A stretch of 64,000 nt of DNA from Caldora sp965222765 (GCA_965222765.1 CBDCVG010000053.1:13294-77293), one strand, 5' to 3'; shown: positions 43,501 to 52,263, numbered from the stretch's first letter. Notes: a model not told the origin generated them from the letters alone. Made by a program: numbers and translations.

Positions 43501-43678
43501 GAATGGAAACTTGAGCCGGCATGTTTTCCCTGACAACAATTGCTTGACCCATGCGATAGCGTAGTAACTGACAGTTTTTAGTCAGTTTTCCTAGTTCCTT
43601 GGAGGACAACTGACTAAAAGGAGAGATACCAGCTAGAAAGTCTTGAATTGTTGTCGTATAGGTCATAGCATTGGCCAA
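40583..43678 (-). CDS. ABC exporter with cNMP-binding and C39-like domains
   Basis: 1,031 residues, similar in layout to HetC-like exporters. Residues 10-135: cyclic-nucleotide-binding fold (FSQLSSKELGKLTKNCQLLR, LKLLQPGEIIGWVSLV). After a Pro/Ser/Thr linker (about 235-325), a C39-type domain (325-455) has EAPLACFHMLSKYWGMP where active peptidases have DCGxACL, so the catalytic Cys is absent. Six membrane spans follow, then the ATPase: GQSGSGKST (about 825), LSGGQRQRIAIART, LLILDEATSAL, FITHRLST. It is probably a type I exporter regulated by a ligand. The substrate is not identified. Confidence 0.88.
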   Translation of the reverse strand: MANAMTYTTTIQDFLAGISPFSQLSSKELGKLTKNCQLLRYRMGQAIVVRENMPAQVSILYEGQARLLGYNPHRQAPITLKLLQPGEIIGWVSLVRQVPCETAIASIESVCITFNAADFLNLLNNSTLAQAFRTRCSLVEMFDLLAAELQRRAEAEVDLKELAAQAWSNALIYNLAAGKRLSGQLDVNRAWFVSGGAPANFPVGSYLTAETVSNLAVQGRGSTRLVGIPAQLIPEAVEKSRAATEPEVKALPQDLSQDITPDPWDEKDGDGEHTVAEYSTSPFSPSQDQTTPTIDIPYAPPQPQAGEPSYSSEQTPRTYPFIRGRGPIEAPLACFHMLSKYWGMPFRRDIVRRVITNQHSRTGSVSLQHCGAISELMGLSAQLANIPAAAASRLPTPALLNWQDGIAILYEANERELLLAVPDVGLKRLDPQDFQEKSDPQIPVLLLKPTKDTPQQKFGLSWFVPSLIRYRRVLIEVLIASFFVQLFGLANPLMIQVIIDKVIVQNSPDTLHVLGGFLVVVAIFEAILTSLRTYLFVDTTNRIDMALGSEIIDHLFRLPLRYFEKRPVGELATRINELENIRQFLTGTALTVVLDAVFSVIYIVVMFIYSWVLTLVTLAVIPLFVLLTVIFSPIVRRQLRAKAQKNAQTQSYLVEVLSGISTVKAQNIELRSRWKWQERYARYVSEGFRNVLTSTAASSTSNFLNKLSALLVLWVGAYLVLAGELTLGQLIAFRIIAGYVTGPLLRLAQIWQNFQATALSLERLSDILDTPQEVTEAERDNIPLPAVQGAVKYENVSFRFAPSGPMQLNNINLELPAGVFVGIVGQSGSGKSTLTKLLARLYEPNSGRIIIDGYDINKVELYSLRRQVGIVPQDTLLFEGTVQENIGLTNPDATTEEIIEAARIAVAHEFIMDLPIGYNSSVGERGSSLSGGQRQRIAIARTILQSPRLLILDEATSALDYDTERQVSLNLAETFKGRTVLFITHRLSTIRNADIILMMDKGAIVEQGTHEELMAQKGSYYCLYQQQDSEV

Positions 43679-43811
43679 AGTTACATTCGTTACCAGTTTT
43701 CAGTTATAGCAGGCAAGAGACACTAGGGCATGTGACCCACTGTTCACTGTCTTTTGCCCAGTTTCCTATGTCGCTCTGTATAATTACTTCAGCAATTTGA
43801 TAATTACTTCA

Positions 43812-43865
43812 GCAATTTGGGAGCTATTTTCGCAAAATTGCTCTGGAAATTCAGCACCTAGCGAC
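43812..43865. repeat. direct repeat left of the glycosyltransferase-like gene
   Basis: GCAATTTGGGAGCTATTTTC then GCAAAATTGCTCTGGAAATT, similar to 44871-44924. A smaller tandem duplication (GATAATTACTTCAGCAATTT) lies just before it (about 43783-43820). Confidence 0.65.
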
Positions 43866-43885
43866 TAGATCCTAGCTTCTAACAT

Positions 43886-43932
43886 ATGCTATATAAGCAT
43901 TCTTAATTCTTAATTCTTAATTCCGCGCCCTT
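43886..43932. repeat. partial MITE family 3 copy
   Basis: TATATAAGCATTCTTAATTC, two further TTAATTC units and CCGCGCCC. Only the right half of the family-3 sequence is present, ending about 4 bp from the stop of the next gene. Confidence 0.5.
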
Positions 43933-43935
43933 CTG

Positions 43936-44832
43936 TTAATACGCCTGTACTAGATTATTACAGCTAGAATGACCCTCCCAGCTGACTTTTTTGCCAATCA
44001 AATTTAGATACTTGGTTCCAAAGTGCTGGATCTCCAAAAATCCTGCTTGCTCGGGTAAAGTTTTATAGACCCGAAATGTCTTCATAATACCCAAGGTAGC
44101 TGCACTTTCCAGAGGACCAATAAAGCTGGTATCTCTGTCAAGGAAGTAAGTTTGGTTAGCCCAGTGCCTCATTTGATTGGCATTCAGGAAGTAACAGCCA
44201 GCATGGGGATTGAGGGTGCGACGAAAGGTAATGGGAGTTTCCATGATTTTACCTTTGAGTTCCAGCTGCTCCTGCACATTTTGGAAGGGAGCAGTCACAT
44301 GAGGCGCTAAATCGCCATCAATATAGGCTTTGTGAGTTAAGGCATCAGTGGAGACTTCATAGCGATTCGGTTGCAGCAGGTTCTGATCCCCAGTTTGTTG
44401 AGTCAACCAACCTAATTTGATGAATAACCAGGGGTCGTGCAGAATCAGGTCATCTTCTAAGAAACAATAGTAATCATACTGGCCGAGGCAATCCCGTAAC
44501 ACTGCTTGACACTCAAATCCCAGGAGCATCGGTTCTGCCTGAGTGGAATGGTGCTTATAAAAAGATGAGGGGAGAGGGAGCTGATGCAACAGATGAGATT
44601 TTCCTGTGGTGCAAACTACAATCTCAAGTTCGTGAGCCTGGGGTTGGTTGGCAGGCACCGCCAAACGTTGCCCAATATCGATGTTACATTGAGTTTGACC
44701 AAAGAGTTGATGTAAAGCGGTGATGCTTTGGGTGAGTGCTTGCAGTCGAGGTAAGGAGGTTTTGCCTTGGGAGGCATATTTCCCAGTTGGATTGGGTTCA
44801 AAGAAGTGAGCGATAGTGAACAGAATCCGCAT
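43936..44832 (-). CDS. putative GT-A-type glycosyltransferase
   Basis: 298 residues; no signal peptide or membrane span. The start MRILFTIAHFFEPNPTGKYA and the middle QYDYYCFLEDDLILHDPWLF (an EDD motif after a YCFLE strand) look like the metal-binding site of GT-A glycosyltransferases. NPHAGCYFLNANQM and TYFLDRDTSFIGPLESAATL follow. I recognise the overall shape but no named family. It is flanked by imperfect direct repeats of about 54 bp on both sides, which may indicate acquisition or a duplication event. Confidence 0.5.
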   Translation of the reverse strand: MRILFTIAHFFEPNPTGKYASQGKTSLPRLQALTQSITALHQLFGQTQCNIDIGQRLAVPANQPQAHELEIVVCTTGKSHLLHQLPLPSSFYKHHSTQAEPMLLGFECQAVLRDCLGQYDYYCFLEDDLILHDPWLFIKLGWLTQQTGDQNLLQPNRYEVSTDALTHKAYIDGDLAPHVTAPFQNVQEQLELKGKIMETPITFRRTLNPHAGCYFLNANQMRHWANQTYFLDRDTSFIGPLESAATLGIMKTFRVYKTLPEQAGFLEIQHFGTKYLNLIGKKVSWEGHSSCNNLVQAY

Positions 44833-44870
44833 TGCTAGCTAATTTAGGTTGAGTTCTATATACTTACTCA

Positions 44871-44924
44871 GCCATTTTGGAACTATTTATGCAAAATTGC
44901 TCTGGAAATTAAGCAATTAGCGAT
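44871..44924. repeat. direct repeat right of the glycosyltransferase-like gene
   Basis: GCCATTTTGGAACTATTTAT then GCAAAATTGCTCTGGAAATT, the partner of 43812-43865, in the same orientation. Confidence 0.65.
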
Positions 44925-44990
44925 GCTTTGGCTCTGAATTGGTATACTAATTAGTAATACTTAAATCAATGCTAAAAGTATAATTTTAGA

Positions 44991-45242
44991 GTGAACGTCA
45001 AGACGGCAATATCTTTACCAGAAGCTTTATTTGAGCAGGCAAAGGCTTTAGCAGGTGAGATGAAAGTCTCTCGTAGTCACCTAATGGCACTAGCATTGGA
45101 AGAATTTATCCATCGCTACGAGAATCGGCAACTGCTAGAGAAAATTAATGCTGCCTACTCCAACATCCCAGATGAGGAAGAACAAGTAATCCTCAGTAGT
45201 ATGCGTAGCCAGCATTGGCAAATTCTTGAAGGTGAATGGTGA
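44991..45242 (+). CDS. MazE-like ribbon-helix-helix antitoxin
   Basis: 83 residues from GTG 44991. MNVKTAISLPEALFEQAKAL followed by MKVSRSHLMALALEEFIHRY is a ribbon-helix-helix DNA-binding fold, and the C-terminal part (YSNIPDEEEQVILSSMRSQH) is the toxin-binding tail seen in MazE-type antitoxins. Its stop overlaps the toxin start (ATGGTGA), the usual coupling. The toxin partner is truncated after 21 codons, so this antitoxin is now probably an orphan. Confidence 0.8.
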   Translation: MNVKTAISLPEALFEQAKALAGEMKVSRSHLMALALEEFIHRYENRQLLEKINAAYSNIPDEEEQVILSSMRSQHWQILEGEW

Positions 45243-45304
45243 TTAATCAAGGAGATATCTTCTGGGTAAACTTAGATGAACCTTATGGTTCAGAACCTAG
45301 TTAG
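45239..45304 (+). pseudogene. MazF/PemK toxin truncated by a MITE
   Basis: The GTG at 45239 opens VINQGDIFWVNLDEPYGSEP, the typical beginning of MazF-type RNases, and then meets TAG at 45302-45304, where MITE family 2 begins. The catalytic remainder (about 90 residues) is missing: after the MITE the sequence does not continue the toxin. Confidence 0.8.
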
Positions 45305-45521
45305 GGCTTGCTGAATAAGTCTACTGGGAAGCGTTTTGAAGTAATGAGTAATGAGTAATGAGTAATGAGTAATGAGTAATGAGTAATGAGTTAATTAGGG
45401 CAACTAAAGAGTCGAAAGTGCAAGGAAATTGAGCTAAAAGATACGAAAACCTTGCACTTGGAAGAACAAAATAGCTTGAAAGCCCTGTCTGGAATGGCTT
45501 TCACAGTTTTTCAGCAAACCC
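45304..45521. mobile_element. MITE family 2, 218-bp copy inside mazF
   Basis: Ends GGGCTTGCTGAATAAGTCTA and (reverse) GGGTTTGCTGAAAAACTGTG form inverted repeats. The 6-bp TAGTTA is duplicated on both sides (45298-45303 and 45522-45527). Inside is a TAATGAG heptamer array (about 45342-45391, seven copies) followed by unique sequence. No transposase. Confidence 0.88.
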
Positions 45522-45536
45522 TAGTTATTGCCATCC

Positions 45537-45594
45537 TCCCAATTAACAATTAACAATTAACAATTAGCAATTAGCAATTAACAATTAGCAATTC
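45537..45594. repeat. heptanucleotide repeat AATTAAC/AATTAGC
   Basis: About seven units of AATTAAC or AATTAGC ending at the cyclase stop codon (45596). The type matches other STRRs here. Confidence 0.8.
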
Positions 45595-45595
45595 C

Positions 45596-47284
45596 CTACT
45601 TCTCCAAAAGGATACGCTTCAGATAGACTTCGCTTGGTCCATCATCAGCCTTCAGACTCAAACAAGCTTTAAAATGAGATTGTGCCTGCTCCCAGTTTTG
45701 CTGACGATATTCCTTCAATCCAGCTTCAAAGCAATCGCGCAGTTGTGCAATAGTAGGGTCAAGTTCTCCTTTATAGCCTAGTAGTTCATACACTGGCACT
45801 GGCTTATCTCTATCACTAAAATCAAGCAAGTCGATTTCGCGAGTTTCAATGGCATCACCTGCTAACACTTTAGTTTCTTCGATCAGGAGGATGTTAGTGC
45901 CGTAAGTTTTGTTGGCACTTTCCAATTGCTCAGCTATCTGTGCTGCTTTACCCATAACTGTGTAGGATTTGGATTTTTCCGAACCAATATTGCCAACAAC
46001 CAACTCACCAGTTGCCAAACCAATCCGTACTTTAATTTCCGGTAAACCTTTGCGGAATCCCATGATATCCGGCATCATCCGCCGCAGTTTAGCTAGCTGG
46101 GTGAATTGTTCTAAAGCAGCAAAACAGGCAAGCTTGGCGTGTTCCGTTTCCCCAACAAAGGGAGGGCCCCAAAAAGCTGTCACTGCATCCCCAATAAATT
46201 GATCAATCACGCCGTTGTGTTGGGTAATTGGTTCCGAAGCCAGGGTGAGATATTGATTAATCAAGTTCACTAATCCCACTGGCGTGAGCATTTCACTAAT
46301 GCTACTAAACCCGGCAATATCAGAAAAAAACACCGTCATTACCTGCTTATTACTGGTATCAACGTTGCCTTGTTGTTCAATTAAAGTCTCCACAATGCGG
46401 GGATCAACATACTGTCCAAACGTAGCCTTGATGCGTTCCTTTTGTCGTACCTCATCCACCATGGTATTGAAAGAGTCTGCGAGAATGCCAATCTCATCCT
46501 TGGAATTAACAGCAACTTCCACCTCTAAATTTCCCCGTTCAACTTCCTGAGTACTCTTTATTAGTTTTTTTACTGGAGAGAGTAAACCGAGAGTGATGAG
46601 AGAGGCAAACGGTATGCCAATCCCTGTCGCAACTTTGGCTAATAACCAGCTTACTTTAACTGCTTCTTCCTCGTGTTCTTCTGCTTTGAGGGTAGAATTT
46701 TGAGTAAACTCTCCTAACTCATACAAGATACTTTGGGAGCGCTGTTCAAAATCCTGTTCGTATTGTTCCAACTGCTCTCCTAACAATTGAGCTTCTTCCC
46801 GCTTGTCAGCCTGTAAAAGGTTAAAAATGACCAGGCTGCGGTCATGAAGTTTTTGATGCTCGTTTTCTAAAATCTCTAATAACGGTTCCAAGCGAGCGAA
46901 CTTAACCAGGTTAGGAGTTTTTCTGGCATTTTCAATTGCTTCTTGGGATAGCGCGATCGCTTGCTCAATTTCTTGGTCAACTAACCGACTTCTTTCCTCA
47001 AAGCTTAGCAGCTCCTGCTCCACTTGTTTGAAGTTAACTGGTTCGGTTTCATAGAAGCGCAGCACCCGTTCAAAGTGTACTTGTTGTTCTAGTACATGGA
47101 CATTTACCTTGGCTACCCGTTCAGTAACTGGGGTGATATAGTCAGCAATGTCAGTCAACTCATGATTAACCTGAGCAATGCGATCGTGGTTAACATAGGC
47201 GACTCCCATCAACAAGGTGAGCATACTAGTGGCTATGCCAAAAATCTTAACTCCAATGGGAACAGTTGGGAGGGAACGTGCCAT
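45596..47284 (-). CDS. membrane HAMP-adenylate/guanylate cyclase
   Basis: 562 residues. Span 1 is near residues 12-30 (GIATSMLTLLMGVAYVNHD), then an extracytoplasmic helical sensor, span 2 near 215-235, a HAMP linker (KKLIKSTQEVERGNLEVEV) and a class III cyclase domain (about 310-495). Metal-binding Asp residues are present in VFFSDIAGFSS and FIGDAVTAFWG; KSYTVMGKAAQIAEQL is the later catalytic region. The C-terminal YRQQNWEQAQSHFKACL is TPR-like. It probably makes cAMP or cGMP. A paralogue (48780-50522) is inactive. Confidence 0.92.
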   Translation of the reverse strand: MARSLPTVPIGVKIFGIATSMLTLLMGVAYVNHDRIAQVNHELTDIADYITPVTERVAKVNVHVLEQQVHFERVLRFYETEPVNFKQVEQELLSFEERSRLVDQEIEQAIALSQEAIENARKTPNLVKFARLEPLLEILENEHQKLHDRSLVIFNLLQADKREEAQLLGEQLEQYEQDFEQRSQSILYELGEFTQNSTLKAEEHEEEAVKVSWLLAKVATGIGIPFASLITLGLLSPVKKLIKSTQEVERGNLEVEVAVNSKDEIGILADSFNTMVDEVRQKERIKATFGQYVDPRIVETLIEQQGNVDTSNKQVMTVFFSDIAGFSSISEMLTPVGLVNLINQYLTLASEPITQHNGVIDQFIGDAVTAFWGPPFVGETEHAKLACFAALEQFTQLAKLRRMMPDIMGFRKGLPEIKVRIGLATGELVVGNIGSEKSKSYTVMGKAAQIAEQLESANKTYGTNILLIEETKVLAGDAIETREIDLLDFSDRDKPVPVYELLGYKGELDPTIAQLRDCFEAGLKEYRQQNWEQAQSHFKACLSLKADDGPSEVYLKRILLEK

Positions 47285-47405
47285 GGTATCCTTTATCTCA
47301 AATCGCTTAATATTTAATACAGATGTTAATAAGAAGTTTCAGAGTAGCGTAGCAAAAATTTGGATAATCGATTCTTTGCAGTTCCCTAAGTACTAAAATG
47401 TGAAA

Positions 47406-47570
47406 TGTCTGTATATTGGCTCTCCTAAACAACCCACTGTAACTATCAATCGTTTAATTAACGATGAATATCAAGCAGAGCGATATCAAGGAGATGCAGC
47501 AATTCTGTCTCCATTATTTCCTCACTTAGAACTCACAACTCATCAAATTGTGGCGTTTACAGAAACTTAG
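47406..47570 (+). pseudogene. Uma2-family nuclease C-terminal fragment
   Basis: In one frame: YIGSPKQPTVTINRLINDEY, then QAERYQGDAAILSPLFPHL, ending FTET. This matches the C-terminal 50 residues of Uma2 (DUF820) proteins, which are abundant in cyanobacteria. There is no start or N-terminal domain; it is a fragment. Confidence 0.6.
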
Positions 47571-47582
47571 TTTAAGTGCGGA

Positions 47583-47935
47583 TGTTGTAGGTTGGGTGAA
47601 GCGAAGCGGAACCCAACAAGAATCTGTAATACCAAATCCGGTTACTACAGACCACATATTTTATTGAAAAAAGCTTGATATATATGGCTCTTAATTGACT
47701 TATTTCTGGTATAGCTAAAGCGGATTTTGTATAACGTTGGGTTTCGCTTGTTCATCACTTCCCACTCATTATCGCCTGAAACCGTAAAAACGCTCCACCC
47801 AACCTACTTTTGGGGTTGATGATGAGGCGGTATAGGTAATCATTTAAAGTTAGGCAGTGCGATCGCGGAGCTTGTAGGTTGGGCGAAGCTTGCGCGGAAC
47901 CCAACAAGCACCTATCATGTTGGGTTTCGCTTGTA
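47583..47935. repeat. scattered REP units, incomplete
   Basis: GTAGGTTGGGTGAAGCGAAG (from 47588), a reversed left half (ACGTTGGGTTTCGCTTG to CACCCAACCTAC, about 47733-47812) and GTAGGTTGGGCGAAGC to GTTGGGTTTCGCTTG (47874-47934). These are of the same family as around the RAYT at 37932, rearranged. Confidence 0.65.
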
Positions 47936-48056
47936 GTAGGCAGTATGTGGAGCAAGTGATACAATTAAGAATGCAGTCAAGAGATCTGACCTTTTCGGAT
48001 CGCGGAAGCGTGGTCTTCCCTTGGCTGATTTTAATTTTAAAGGGATATAAAGCAGC

Positions 48057-48749
48057 ATGTATCTACTGTACGTAGATGAGTCTGGTACAACCCACGACAA
48101 AAATCAACAGTATTTCGTGCTAGCCGGATTTTGCGTATTTGAGCGACAAGGATACTGGATTGCCAACCAACTCGACCAAATTGCAGCTAGGTTTGATCCT
48201 GCTGACCCAACAACAGTTGAGTTGCATGGTAGTCCAATGTTCGGAGGAAGAGGAAGGTGGAGAAGTCATCCCAAAGAAGATAGACACCAAGCAATTGAAG
48301 ATGCTTTGAGGGTTTTCCTTAAATCTCATCGCAGCAATCGACTTTTTGCAAGCGTGATAAAGAAATCTGCGGTATCTCCGAAAGACCCCGTTGAATTAGC
48401 ATTTGAGCAATTAGCGAGTAGATTTGACAAGTACTTAATGAGATTGCACAGGAATGGTGATACACAAAGAGGAATCATTATATTTGATAAATCAACTTAT
48501 GAGACAACAATTCAATCTTTGGCAACTGATTTCAGAACAATTGGATACACTTGGGGTGTGATCAGAAACTTCTCAGAAGTACCTCTGTTTTTGGATTCAA
48601 AAGCATCAAGATTAATTCAACTTGCTGATTTAGTTGCTTACGCTGTTTTTAGGTATTTTGAAAAGGGGGACAATAGATTTTTCCCTATCATTGAACCTCG
48701 GTTTGATTCAGAAGGTGGTATAGTTCACGGGTTACACATCATGCAATGA
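48057..48749 (+). CDS. DUF3800 protein
   Basis: 230 residues. MYLLYVDESGTTHDKNQQYF is the start signature of DUF3800, and the C-terminal SRLIQLADLVAYAVFRYFEK is its second signature. The acidic residues (VDESG, QLADLVAY) suggest an RNase H-like nuclease, and the family is often found near defence or mobile genes. It lies 60 bp upstream of a dead cyclase on the other strand and next to REP fragments. Function unproven. Confidence 0.85.
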   Translation: MYLLYVDESGTTHDKNQQYFVLAGFCVFERQGYWIANQLDQIAARFDPADPTTVELHGSPMFGGRGRWRSHPKEDRHQAIEDALRVFLKSHRSNRLFASVIKKSAVSPKDPVELAFEQLASRFDKYLMRLHRNGDTQRGIIIFDKSTYETTIQSLATDFRTIGYTWGVIRNFSEVPLFLDSKASRLIQLADLVAYAVFRYFEKGDNRFFPIIEPRFDSEGGIVHGLHIMQ

Positions 48750-48779
48750 ATCACCAGGCAATTGCAGTAATATGAGCTA

Positions 48780-50522
48780 TCACTTTTTCGTTAACCGCCA
48801 TACACCATCCCAATCTTTAGCAGGGGGATTTCCCCGTAGGGTTTGCACTCGCTGGAGGTAGAGGGTTGCTGGCGGATCAGTTGTATTAATATGCAAGCAT
48901 TTCTCAAAAGACTGCTGTGCCTGCTCCCAATCCTGTTGCCGATAGGCTTTTAAACCTTGCTCAAAAGTATCTCGTAGAGCGATCGCATTTCGGCTAAGTT
49001 CCCCCTGTGCGTCCCAGCAATTGGTAAACTCTTACTGGTTCTTGTTTACCCACTACCTGAATCAAATCCAGTTCTCTTGCTTCAACTGCTTCAGCTGCCA
49101 TCTGGTAAGTTTCTTCTGCAAGTATCACCTGAGTACCGTATTGTTTACTCACTCCTTTGAGGCGAGAAGCTGTATTAACGGTATCCCCCATAACTGTATA
49201 AGACTTGGCGGCTTCTGAACCCATGTTACCGACTACCAAAGAACCGGTGGCAATACCAATATGTAGGTTCACTGGTGGTTGTGCTGTTTTACCTGTAGCC
49301 TCAACCATTAGCTGACGGAGCTGTTCTAATCGAGCAATTTGCTCTAAAGCGGCGTAACAAGCCAGTTGAGCATGATTCGTTTCACCAGTAAACGGGGACC
49401 CCAAAACCCCATCACCATAGTGCGGATAAACTTATCGATGACACCGGAATAGTCTGAGATGGGAGCCGACATCAAGGTTAAATATTGATTGGTGACTTGC
49501 ACTAATTCATCTGGAGTTAGGGTATCGGCAATGGTATTAAAGCCATCAATATCGGAAAAGAAGACTGTCATAACTTGCCGTTCCCCTTGGGTATGAGCAC
49601 CTGCGGAGTTATCCATCAGACTTTTCACTACCCGTGGATCGACATATTTACCAAAGGTATCCTCCAGCTTTTTCTTGAGTCTGAGTTCTTCTACCATCGT
49701 GTTGAATGAGTGGGCGAGGGAGCCAATTTCATCTCCTGTAGTTACTTCTACCTGAGCGTCTAAATTCCCTTGACGGATGACTCGAGTACTCCGAGTCAGT
49801 CGGCGCACAGGTTGGACTAAACCCAGGGTAACCATTGATGCAGATAACAGACCAAATCCAGTAGCAAAGGTAGCTACAAAACGACTCAGGTTTTGGACGG
49901 ATTTCTGATGTACCTCTGCTGCTCTCGCTGCTTCGACGATGAACTGTTCCAACTCTAGGAAAATCTTTCCAATTTCTTCATTAAAGTGATCTGCTTCTGT
50001 TTCTAACCCTGCTTCTAACTGATGCGCTTCCTCAAACTCCGATGCGGCAAGCAGCTCAAATACAGCTACGGTATGATTGTGGAATTCCTGGTGCTCTGCT
50101 GCAATTTGCTCTAGTATTGGCTTAAGCCGAATCCACTTTTGCCGATTAGCACTAATCTGAGCTTGGTTGGCTGCCTGGTTAACGAGTTGAGTAACTTGTG
50201 CTAAATCCTCATTCACGCGATCGCTTCGTTCTTCAAACAGTCTCTTCTCTTCTTCAATGCGCTCTAGATCCAGAGGCTCTATTTCATAAAGCTTCAGAAT
50301 CCTTTCTGAATGCCGTTCTTGTTGAAAAACATGAAGATTAGTTTTAGCAACAAAGTTGGTAATCGGAATAGTGTGGTTGGCTAAACCGGCAATTTCCTGA
50401 TTAACCTTTTGGAGTTGATTAGAGGAAACATAAACCACCAACAACATTAACCCCAGCATACTCGTGGCAATGCCGAAAATTTTGATACCGATAGAAATTC
50501 CCCACTGCTTTCGAGTAACCAT
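48780..50522 (-). pseudogene. HAMP-adenylate cyclase with two frameshifts
   Basis: A paralogue of the cyclase at 45596. Frame 1 (50522 to about 49400): two spans, HAMP (RRLTRSTRVIRQGNLDAQVE) and the cyclase start VFFSDIDGFNT. The frame breaks at the C-run 49399-49402 and resumes as GSPFTGETNHAQLACYAA. A second break in the C5 run at 49011-49015 separates the C-terminal YRQQDWEQAQQSFEKCL. In addition FIGD is replaced by KFIRTMVMGFWG, so the second metal-binding Asp is lost. That substitution argues against pure sequencing error. Confidence 0.85.
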
Positions 50523-50659
50523 TGTTGAGGCTCAAGTTCCAATACGCGAAAGGTCTTACTATTGAATTTTTCAGGAGTTGCTCTGTTTGCTCAGGATAGT
50601 TTGCTCATTAAAAGGCAACAAGCAACTAGCAAAGTGAATAGGATAGGTTTACTATACAT

Positions 50660-50683
50660 TGTGGAACTGGCATCTTGCCAGTT
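50660..50683. repeat. dispersed hairpin, third copy (inverted)
   Basis: TTGTGGAACTGGCATCTTGC then CAGTTG, the reverse of the units at 30052 and 33344, directly after the stop of the membrane protein gene on the minus strand. Confidence 0.55.
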
Positions 50684-50688
50684 GTCCT

Positions 50689-52254
50689 TTAATGTAGGAG
50701 ACCACTAACCAGATACAAATAATACCTTTCATCATCAACAAAACTTTTAGTAAATTTAGCTAAGGGAGAGATACTCAGGTCATCTCTTGAACTATCGAGT
50801 TCATAGTTGAGGATTAGTAGGATCTCTGTTTTATTTTGCTGGATAAGTTGGCTGACTTGCTCCAGAACTTCAGTAGAAGTTACATCCTTTCTTTGGGTAT
50901 TGAAACGCACAAAACCCCATAGACTCTTACTCTCTGGATAATAAATTTTTCGATTCAGATAACCAGCTATAGGGGATACTGCTACATCTCGGCTACCGAC
51001 GATGAACTTTTTCTCTAGCTGCTGGCTTTGGATAAAGTTGGCAGTTTCTCGGCTAGCTGAATAAGGGACAAAGAAGTCCCGAGTAAAAGCAATCATTCCT
51101 GCTATTACCTGAGCCGTTAAAATTATGGTAATAAAGGCTGTTTTATACTTGGCGACAAATTGCAACCAGTTTGTAACAACTTGTTCAAGCTTCCTAGGCA
51201 ACTGCTTAATCGGTTTAATTAATAAATCAGATTTAGGGTAATAAGTAGCAATCCATAAAGCAACAATCAATAAAATATATAAATGCCCGTGGTGTCTTAA
51301 GGAACCGAAAAATTTGACATAGGTCAATAGTAAGATTTCTATTGTACCAAATAGGTACAAGAATAGGGCGAATGGCTTCTTAATCAGCAAGGTTGAAACG
51401 AACAGCAATACAATCAAAGAAAAGAGAGCAAAGATTACTAAATCTAGATATCTGGAACTAGGAACTAAAATTAAAATATGACTATTCCAAATTCTAGTTA
51501 CTACTGCTGCTAGATGCTGAGGGTCAAATTGTAGCATCCAGCCACTAAGTCCCCCTTGGGATGTGGCATCTGCGTGAGGAATTATTTGTACCAGGGAGCT
51601 AAGAATACCTAGAATAAAGATAAGGAGACTAGCAATAATATTAGTTTTGCTAGCTGTGGAACTATAACCAACTCTTGTGCTTAAACAATATTCTCCGATG
51701 AGAGTTAGTCCCAATGCTGTAGCAATGAACAGACAGTAAGCATTAGTATTTGCCATCAGCAAGAGAATGACGGCTAGGAGGAGATAATCCTGTTTCCTCC
51801 GCTCAAACAGGGTACAGAAGACAAACAGTAATAATATACCAATGGCGTAGTTCTTGCTAATGACTAGATATTCATAGATGGAAAAGTACCCAAAGGTAAA
51901 TAAGACTTTTTGTAACTTGGTAAATGGTGAGTACCTGACAAATAGATAGACAAAGCTACTACCAAGCAGCAAATGAAGAATTTGCATGAATACTGGGTTG
52001 TCAGTAAATTTACTCACTAGGTAGAGACAGAAGTACCATAATCCAGGATGACCTTCATACCTCATTTGGTAAAATAGATCCAAGAGCGAGTTACTATCTC
52101 TGCCAACCATCCAAACATGCAGTTCATCTCGCCACATAGCATGGTTGAGGATACCGACTAATCCTAGCAAGAAATATATGGAGACTAAGAATAAGATAAA
52201 CTTATTATTTGCTCTGGATATTGTCTTTGATTGTTCAATTGGAGGAGATGTCAT
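50689..52254 (-). CDS. multi-span membrane protein, GT-C-like (paralogue 1)
   Basis: 521 residues with about ten hydrophobic spans (KFILFLVSIYFLLGLVGIL, then QKVLFTFGYFSIYEYLVIS, and others). The first loop carries HAMWRDELHVWMVGRDSNS and YEGHPGLWYFCLYL. The acidic WRDEL in loop 1 is the layout of GT-C glycosyltransferases such as GT39, but no family is firmly recognised. The C-terminal 110 residues (KKFIVGSRDVAVSPIAGYLN, LLILNYELDSSRDD) form a soluble domain. It is a clear paralogue of 53916-55508. Confidence 0.7.
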   Translation of the reverse strand: MTSPPIEQSKTISRANNKFILFLVSIYFLLGLVGILNHAMWRDELHVWMVGRDSNSLLDLFYQMRYEGHPGLWYFCLYLVSKFTDNPVFMQILHLLLGSSFVYLFVRYSPFTKLQKVLFTFGYFSIYEYLVISKNYAIGILLLFVFCTLFERRKQDYLLLAVILLLMANTNAYCLFIATALGLTLIGEYCLSTRVGYSSTASKTNIIASLLIFILGILSSLVQIIPHADATSQGGLSGWMLQFDPQHLAAVVTRIWNSHILILVPSSRYLDLVIFALFSLIVLLFVSTLLIKKPFALFLYLFGTIEILLLTYVKFFGSLRHHGHLYILLIVALWIATYYPKSDLLIKPIKQLPRKLEQVVTNWLQFVAKYKTAFITIILTAQVIAGMIAFTRDFFVPYSASRETANFIQSQQLEKKFIVGSRDVAVSPIAGYLNRKIYYPESKSLWGFVRFNTQRKDVTSTEVLEQVSQLIQQNKTEILLILNYELDSSRDDLSISPLAKFTKSFVDDERYYLYLVSGLLH

Positions 52255-52263
52255 TGCAGTTTT

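Noticed and set aside
40583..43678. Active leader peptidase exporter (PCAT) for the mini-protein at 25127
   Set aside because: The catalytic cysteine is missing, the mini-protein has no GG leader and the genes are 15 kb apart.
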